Part shown: positions 32,010-36,996 of the stretch, piece after piece
How positions within the stretch are numbered: the first letter of the stretch is position 1
Layout of the letters: each line of letters opens with the position of its first letter
NCBI GenBank assembly: GCA_947477885.1
Contig: CANJUD010000004.1
Location: forward strand, 1 to 36,996
Reading direction: 5' to 3'
Length of the DNA stretch: 36,996 bases
Origin: Bacteroidota bacterium
Lineage (GTDB): Bacteria > Bacteroidota > Bacteroidia > UKL13-3
Made by a program: the position numbers and the translations under genes
The notes under the pieces: model-generated
Told to the model about the DNA's origin: nothing
Seen by the model: only the letters and a program-made list of their open reading frames with translations
Databases searched by the model: none

Positions 32010-32213
32010 ATTATCAGTTATATCGATATCCTTATTTTTTTCTTTTTTTCATCAGATTTATTCTGCACAAATTTAAATCAAAAATTTTGATTTACTGCCA
32101 CATTTAGATTTGACAACGTTGCTTGTGTCGACGCAAACAAAGTTGTCAATTCTCTCAATCCCCTAGAATATGCATTTGAAAACCAAACGCCTAGAAAAAA
32201 ATTGAAAACAAAT

Positions 32214-32244
32214 TTTGCATTGAAGTCATATATGCATACTTTTG
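32214..32244 (+). promoter_or_regulatory. consensus promoter of the tRNA-Asp gene
   Basis: TTTG (32214-32217), 19 bp, then TACTTTTG (32237-32244): a full match to the Bacteroidota -33/-7 consensus. The mature tRNA starts 26 bases after the -7 box. Confidence 0.75.
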
Positions 32245-32270
32245 CAACCCCAAATAACCATTTGGAAAAC

Positions 32271-32344
32271 GGATCGGTAGTTCAGCTGGTTAGAATGCCG
32301 CCCTGTCACGGCGGAGGTCGCGGGTTCGAATCCCGTCCGTTCCG
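32271..32344 (+). tRNA. tRNA-Asp (GTC)
   Basis: A 74-base cloverleaf. The anticodon stem-loop GCCGCCCTGTCACGGCGG has anticodon GTC, the D arm contains GTTCAGCTGGTTAGAAT, and the T arm is CGGGTTCGAATCCCG. The discriminator base is G73 (Asp identity). CCA is not encoded. The acceptor stem GGATCGG/CCGTTCC has a U4-U69 mismatch where a Watson-Crick pair is expected. Confidence 0.95.
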
Positions 32345-32355
32345 CATACGTTTTG

Positions 32356-32387
32356 AAAGCCTTGTCAACTTGATGAGGCTTTTTTTT
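32356..32387 (+). terminator. intrinsic terminator of the tRNA-Asp gene
   Basis: AAAGCCT (32356-32362) and AGGCTTT (32376-32382) form the stem around TGTCAACTTGATG, followed by a run of eight T. Confidence 0.85.
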
Positions 32388-32445
32388 GGGAAAGTTTTTT
32401 AATTCTGCTCCCCACTCCCTTAACCTCCTATATACATAAATCCAT

Positions 32446-32453
32446 TATATTTG
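32446..32453 (+). promoter_or_regulatory. -7 element of the histidine kinase gene
   Basis: TATATTTG fits TAnnTTTG, 16 bases before the ATG at 32470. No clear -33 element. Confidence 0.5.
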
Positions 32454-32469
32454 CCTACGCAATCTTTAT

Positions 32470-33507
32470 ATGTTTCGTAACCCTACACCCACCATGATTT
32501 CCCTGCTTACCGCATTTATTGTGGCATTTGTGGGCAGTACGGTGGCTTATATAATATCGCATAAATTCAACGTTGCGGTTTTCCTTTTTGGTATTATTGC
32601 TTTATCCTCATTTTTGGCTGTGTATTATGCTTTGGAAGTATTTATTTATCGAAAAATAAAATTGATATATAAAACTATCCACGACGTGAAAAGTCACAAA
32701 AAGGAGAGTCCGATACTTAAGAAAATTGATTTGGAATCGGACCCTATTAGCGAGGTGAACAATGAAGTGATAAACTGGATGACCCGCAGTAACAAGGAAT
32801 TAGAGGATTTGAGAAGCCAAGAAGCTTTTAGACGTGAGTTTTTGGGCAATGTGAGTCATGAATTAAAAACTCCCATTTTTAATTTGCAGGGGTATATTCA
32901 TACACTTATTGATGGTGCCATTAACGACCCTACGGTTAATATTAAATTTTTAGAAAAAGCAGCCAAAAGTGCTGGCAGAATGGCGGACTTGGTGCAAGAT
33001 CTCATCAACATATCAAAGCTTGAATCGGGAGAGAACCAGCCAGAACTGGAACGTTTCGACATCAATGATTTGGTCCATGAAATATTTGACCAAATTGAAA
33101 TGCGTGCAAAAAATAGGGGCATTTCACTTAGAATAAAAGACGGGTGCGATGATGTGTTTTGTGTTCATGCCGATAAGTCTCAAATACGACAGGTATTGGT
33201 AAATTTAATTGTGAATGCCGTGCAATATGGAAAAGATAATGGACAAGTAATTATTGGTTTTTACGAAATGGGCGAGCATATACTTACGGAAATAGGCGAC
33301 GATGGTGAAGGAATAGACAAAGAACATCTGCCCCGCTTATTCGAGCGTTTCTATCGCGCAGATAAAGGACGTTCGCGTGATGAGGGCGGCACGGGTTTGG
33401 GCTTATCTATCGTAAAACATATAATAGAAGCACACGAACAAACCATACATGTGCGAAGTACCGATGGCAAAGGAACCACGTTTGGATTTACCCTTGATAA
33501 AGCATAA
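32470..33507 (+). CDS. PhoR-like sensor histidine kinase
   Basis: A 345-residue inner-membrane kinase with two TM helices, about residues 10-30 and 35-58, and almost no periplasmic loop, so it likely senses within the membrane or through a partner. A short HAMP-like linker leads to the H box NVSHELKTP with phospho-acceptor His130. The catalytic part has VNLIVNAVQYG (N box), IGDDGEGID (G1), LFERFYRADKGRSRDEGGTGLGLSIVK (F and G2) and ends with TTFGFTL. PhoR of Bacteroidota has this layout and usually follows its response regulator; here a tRNA lies upstream and no regulator gene is adjacent. The next gene starts four bases after its stop. Confidence 0.93.
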   Translation: MFRNPTPTMISLLTAFIVAFVGSTVAYIISHKFNVAVFLFGIIALSSFLAVYYALEVFIYRKIKLIYKTIHDVKSHKKESPILKKIDLESDPISEVNNEVINWMTRSNKELEDLRSQEAFRREFLGNVSHELKTPIFNLQGYIHTLIDGAINDPTVNIKFLEKAAKSAGRMADLVQDLINISKLESGENQPELERFDINDLVHEIFDQIEMRAKNRGISLRIKDGCDDVFCVHADKSQIRQVLVNLIVNAVQYGKDNGQVIIGFYEMGEHILTEIGDDGEGIDKEHLPRLFERFYRADKGRSRDEGGTGLGLSIVKHIIEAHEQTIHVRSTDGKGTTFGFTLDKA

Positions 33508-33511
33508 TATA

Positions 33512-36500
33512 ATGTATATAGATAAATTGCCCAGTTCTCATTATTTTCGTGGGCTGATGTTGAGGATAGGTTTTATTTTATTTTTAATCACTAGTTATCA
33601 AATTTCATTTGCTCAAGTAAATGAACATTTTGACGATGGGGATTTTTCTGCCAATCCTGCATGGAATGGTAGTACAAGTTTATATAGTGTTAACGGTAGC
33701 AAGCAATTGCAAAGCAATGGTACAACAGGAACTGGAGGTGAAACATCCTACCTGTCCACTGCATCAACTATGGTGGCAAATACCGAATGGAGTTTTTGGG
33801 TGAAGTTTAATTTGAGTCCAAGCATTCAGAATTATTGCCGTTACTATTTAATGTCCGATCAACAAGATTTAAGCGGTAGTTTGAATGGCTATTATATACA
33901 ATTAGGTGGAAGTACAGGAAGTACAGATACCATATCGCTGTATAAACAAATGGGAAGTAATAGGGTGCGAATTATTGCGGGACGGGCATCAACAATTGGA
34001 AAATCATTGAACCAATTGCGGGTAAAAGTACTACGCAATAGCACTGGACTATGGCAACTCCTTAGCGATACAACGGGCAACCAAACATATGCTGTTGAAG
34101 GATCGGTAACCGATAATCAATATACCACCACTTCATATACAGGTACATATTGCAGATATACCGCCACCAATGTATTGAATTTTTATTGGGATGATATTAC
34201 CGTTAAATCGAGTATTGATACTACGGCTCCCAATATTACGAGTATCAATGTATTATCGGTTAATAAATTAGAAGTAGTATTTGATGAGCTGGTAGAATCT
34301 ACATCAGCTAAGGTTTTAACAAATTATATAGCAAATAACGGATTGGGAAATCCATCCAGTTTGGTATTTGATAATGTGCAAACTGCAACCTTAACTTTTG
34401 CCAATAATTTTAGTACCAATACTACCTATACTCTAACCATTAATAACGTAAAAGACTTGTCAGCTAACCAAGTGAGTGGTTTGAACAAAACTTTTAAATA
34501 TTCTACCCAAACGGTAAAACCTGTTTTAATCAACGAAATATTTGCAGACCAATCTCCCAAAATAGGATTACCTGATTATGAATTTATAGAATTATACAAT
34601 CCCAATAAGTTTAGTATCGACCTCAGTAATTGGACCATCAGCGATGGTACTTCCACAGGTACATTATCTAATACATTCGGTACACCCATTATTCCGGCAG
34701 ATAGTTTTATCATCATATGCTCACAAGTTTCATCAGGCGATTATGCTACTTATGGGCCTATAGCTATTGCTAGCAGTTTCCCTTCGTTAAATAATACAGG
34801 AGATAATATAACACTTAAGAACAATTTGGGTCAGCTAATTAATGAAGTTGATTATACTGATAAATGGTATCATGATGGAAGCAAGGCACTAGGAGGGTGG
34901 AGTTTGGAGCGCATCAATCCATTGACCCAATGCGATGGAATTAATAACTGGACAGCTTCTAAAAACCCAAATGGAGGTACACCTGGAACTCGTAATTCTG
35001 TTTTGAGTAACGCCCTCGACAAAACTCCTCCCGACATATCATATATATATTATTTAAGTTCAGATACAGTTATTGTTGCTCTTTCTGAGTCTATAACGCC
35101 CACTTCATTTAACAGTGCTACATTTGTATTTAGTAATTTTATTTCTATCTTAAGTAAAAAAATCAATGCAACTAACGATACCATTACACTGATTTTGACG
35201 AGCAAAATGGTAAAGGGACAAGCCTATAATTTGCAGATTACGGGTTTGATGGATTGTGAAAACAATACCCAAAAAATGTCGAAAACTGTAGTATATCAGG
35301 ATTATAAAATTGCCGAATTTAATGACATTGTAATTGACGAAATATATACAAGTCCACTGCCCAATACTCCATTGCCAAATGTGGAATGGGTGGAGTTAAA
35401 GAACCGCTCGGGAAATCCAATCCTGATAAAGAACTGGACCTTTAGCGATGGCACTACAACATCTAAAATCCCATTTGCAGTGCTTAAACCCGACAGCTTT
35501 TTGGTGATATGTCACGAAGCTTATGCCGGTAAAATGTTTCCTTATGCAACCACAGTAGGTTTAACTTCGTTCCCACCATTAAATAATACGGGCGACAGAA
35601 TATTATTGGCAAATGAATTTAAGCAAGTGATACATGCAATAAACTATAGTGATGCCTGGTATGGTACAAGTTTGAAAAAAAGTGGTGGATGGAGTTTAGA
35701 AATGATAGATACTGATAACCCATGCAGCGGCGGCGGCAATTGGAAACCTACTATAGACAAACTTGGAGGAACACCAGGTAGAATTAATTCAGTTGAGGCT
35801 TCAAATCCTGATAACCAGAAACCAAAATTGGCAAGAGTATATACACCTTCTTCCAATAAATTACTATTATACTTTTCTGAACCTGTTGATTCCTCATCTA
35901 TAAATATAGATTCTATAGAAATAAGCAATTTTACCTTATTGCCGCAATCCATTAAATGTATTTCTCCTGATTATACTGCTTACGAACTTATATATAATGA
36001 TACTTTTGCCCATCACAAAATATATAAAATATCTATTAAAGGCTTTTATGACTGCAGTGGAAATAAAGCCTATGATGAGACCTTGGAATTTATGTTGCCA
36101 GAGGCAATAGATACTGGCGACTTGGCAATTAATGAAATACTGTTCAACCCCAAACCAGGTTGCGTGGATTATGTAGAGTTGGTAAACAAAAGTACCCATG
36201 CAGTCGATTTAAAAGAATTACAATTGGGAGGTATTAAGGATGGACAATTAAATGGAATTACCCAAGTTGCTCCCAATGGATATATATTATTGCCAAACCA
36301 ATATGTATGCTTGAGCGAAGATGGGGATGTAGTAAAAACATGCTACCAAACTCTAAATCCACTGTGGTTTTGCAATGTTGCAAATTTTCCAACTTATTAT
36401 AGTGATAAAGGAGGAGTGGTAATTATAAACAATAATTTACAAGAAGTTGATAGGTTTGAATATAATAAAAATATGCACCATTTATTGGTTGACGATGACC

Positions 36501-36955
36501 AAGGTGTAAGTCTCGAACGTGTTAATTATACTAGACCCACATTAGAAACTACAAATTGGCAAAGTGCAGCAGGGGCAGTAGGTTTCGGCACACCAGGTTA
36601 CATAAATAGTCAATATAATGGCACAACACTGGGTGATGATTTGTTGGATATTTCTCCAACTGTTTTTTCTCCCGATGCAGATGGAATTGATGATGTATTG
36701 AATATAAATATCAAGTTTTCAAATGGTGGATATGCAGGTAAATTATATATATATGATGCAAATGGTTATTTGGTAAAAATATTGGCTAGTTGGCAAGTGC
36801 TGGGTGCCAATGCATCGGTAAGTTGGAACGGCTTTAAAGACAATGGTGACAGGGCCGCGGTTGGTCATTATATCATAGTACTCGACTATTATAACCTTAC
36901 AGGCAAAACAGGAAAAAGCAGAAAAGTTTGCGCACTTGTAGAGAAGAAACAATGA
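33512..36955 (+). CDS. large surface protein with three lamin-tail domains and a CHU_C/FlgD-like end
   Basis: 1147 residues from the ATG at 33512. The signal segment is MLRIGFILFLITSYQISFAQ, so the internal ATG at 33557 is an alternative start. Residues about 40-235 form a concanavalin-like beta-sandwich (NEHFDDGDFSANPAWNG...). Three lamin-tail domains begin near residues 337 (INEIFADQ...YEFIELYNP), 605 (IDEIYTSP...VEWVELKN) and 870 (INEILFNP...VDYVELVN), the first two ending GGxPGxxNSV. Ig-like Big_5 domains (NKLEVVFDELV..., NKLLLYFSEPVD...) lie before and between them. The last 100 residues (SPDADGIDDVLNI...KLYIYDANG...SWNGFKDNGDRAAVGHYIIVL) resemble the gliding-motility/FlgD C-terminal domain. 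Lamin-tail domains in bacteria accompany surface or nuclease proteins. Likely T9SS cargo. Confidence 0.88.
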   Translation: MYIDKLPSSHYFRGLMLRIGFILFLITSYQISFAQVNEHFDDGDFSANPAWNGSTSLYSVNGSKQLQSNGTTGTGGETSYLSTASTMVANTEWSFWVKFNLSPSIQNYCRYYLMSDQQDLSGSLNGYYIQLGGSTGSTDTISLYKQMGSNRVRIIAGRASTIGKSLNQLRVKVLRNSTGLWQLLSDTTGNQTYAVEGSVTDNQYTTTSYTGTYCRYTATNVLNFYWDDITVKSSIDTTAPNITSINVLSVNKLEVVFDELVESTSAKVLTNYIANNGLGNPSSLVFDNVQTATLTFANNFSTNTTYTLTINNVKDLSANQVSGLNKTFKYSTQTVKPVLINEIFADQSPKIGLPDYEFIELYNPNKFSIDLSNWTISDGTSTGTLSNTFGTPIIPADSFIIICSQVSSGDYATYGPIAIASSFPSLNNTGDNITLKNNLGQLINEVDYTDKWYHDGSKALGGWSLERINPLTQCDGINNWTASKNPNGGTPGTRNSVLSNALDKTPPDISYIYYLSSDTVIVALSESITPTSFNSATFVFSNFISILSKKINATNDTITLILTSKMVKGQAYNLQITGLMDCENNTQKMSKTVVYQDYKIAEFNDIVIDEIYTSPLPNTPLPNVEWVELKNRSGNPILIKNWTFSDGTTTSKIPFAVLKPDSFLVICHEAYAGKMFPYATTVGLTSFPPLNNTGDRILLANEFKQVIHAINYSDAWYGTSLKKSGGWSLEMIDTDNPCSGGGNWKPTIDKLGGTPGRINSVEASNPDNQKPKLARVYTPSSNKLLLYFSEPVDSSSINIDSIEISNFTLLPQSIKCISPDYTAYELIYNDTFAHHKIYKISIKGFYDCSGNKAYDETLEFMLPEAIDTGDLAINEILFNPKPGCVDYVELVNKSTHAVDLKELQLGGIKDGQLNGITQVAPNGYILLPNQYVCLSEDGDVVKTCYQTLNPLWFCNVANFPTYYSDKGGVVIINNNLQEVDRFEYNKNMHHLLVDDDQGVSLERVNYTRPTLETTNWQSAAGAVGFGTPGYINSQYNGTTLGDDLLDISPTVFSPDADGIDDVLNINIKFSNGGYAGKLYIYDANGYLVKILASWQVLGANASVSWNGFKDNGDRAAVGHYIIVLDYYNLTGKTGKSRKVCALVEKKQ

Positions 36956-36991
36956 TAATGATTAATGGTTAATGGTTAATGGGCTGACGCC
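36956..36991 (+). repeat. TTAATGG tandem repeat ending in GCTGACGCC
   Basis: Three or more variants of ATTAATGGTTAATGG follow the stop codon directly and finish in GCTGACGCC, the same ending as the repeats at 15686-15727 and 20934-20972. The window ends five bases later. Confidence 0.45.
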
Positions 36992-36996
36992 ATATG

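Noticed and set aside
32202-32402. 66-codon frame over the tRNA
   Set aside because: It is simply the tRNA-Asp gene, its promoter and its terminator read as codons.
33449-33511. upstream extension of the lamin-tail protein overlapping the kinase gene
   Set aside because: The extra residues are kinase sequence read out of frame; the ATG at 33512 follows the kinase stop and leads into the signal peptide.

Overview
The window is AT-rich DNA from a member of the Bacteroidota, probably a free-living Sphingobacteriia/Chitinophagia-type lineage. Several signs agree. Many genes are preceded by the Bacteroidota -7 element TAnnTTTG, and purine-rich ribosome sites are weak or absent. At least four exported proteins end in a type IX secretion (T9SS) sorting domain with a YPNP or FPNP motif. 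There are also bactofilin, a CzcA-TolC fusion and CHU_C/FlgD-like ends. No phage, plasmid or CRISPR genes are visible.

Layout. 1-3150: the 3' end of an unknown gene, mnmE (minus), a small exported protein, bactofilin and a short AtpZ-like membrane protein. 3148-9155: a heavy-metal efflux locus made of a small His-rich exported protein, an RND pump fused to its TolC-like outer-membrane channel, and a lipoprotein adaptor. 9243-12066 (minus): a small unknown protein, a PrxQ/BCP peroxiredoxin, a SOUL protein, an atypical SDR and two tiny membrane proteins. 12196-14659: an ABC-2 exporter operon ending in a LolA-like exported protein. 15005-18250 (minus): the conserved thrS-infC-rpmI-rplT operon. 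18448-20931: a GNAT acetyltransferase and a DEAD-box RNA helicase.

20934-21552 is a compact unit: a four-helix-bundle (23S rRNA IVP/Avd-like) gene between 39-40 bp inverted repeats. 21559-28965 is the most interesting part. An ECF sigma factor and an anti-sigma factor that seems to span both membranes (N-terminal sigma-binding region, one TM helix, long disordered linker, C-terminal beta-barrel) are divergent from a four-gene operon. That operon encodes an outer-membrane barrel, a secreted arylsulfotransferase-like protein, a secreted protein with two carbohydrate-binding-like domains and a secreted CotH-kinase protein. Both sides carry the same bipartite promoter, CCCCACC-N16-CGTAAT, each copy pointing toward its own gene. 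The simplest reading is an autoregulated envelope-stress or surface-modification regulon.

29167-36955: a VWA protein with a T9SS signal, a decayed nucleotidyltransferase module, tRNA-Asp(GTC) with a strong promoter and terminator, an orphan PhoR-like histidine kinase, and a 1147-residue lamin-tail-domain surface protein. Dispersed palindromic repeats (a CTTCGAnnnANCTCAG family and a GTCATTgcGAG family) lie between genes, and one lies in frame inside the anti-sigma gene.
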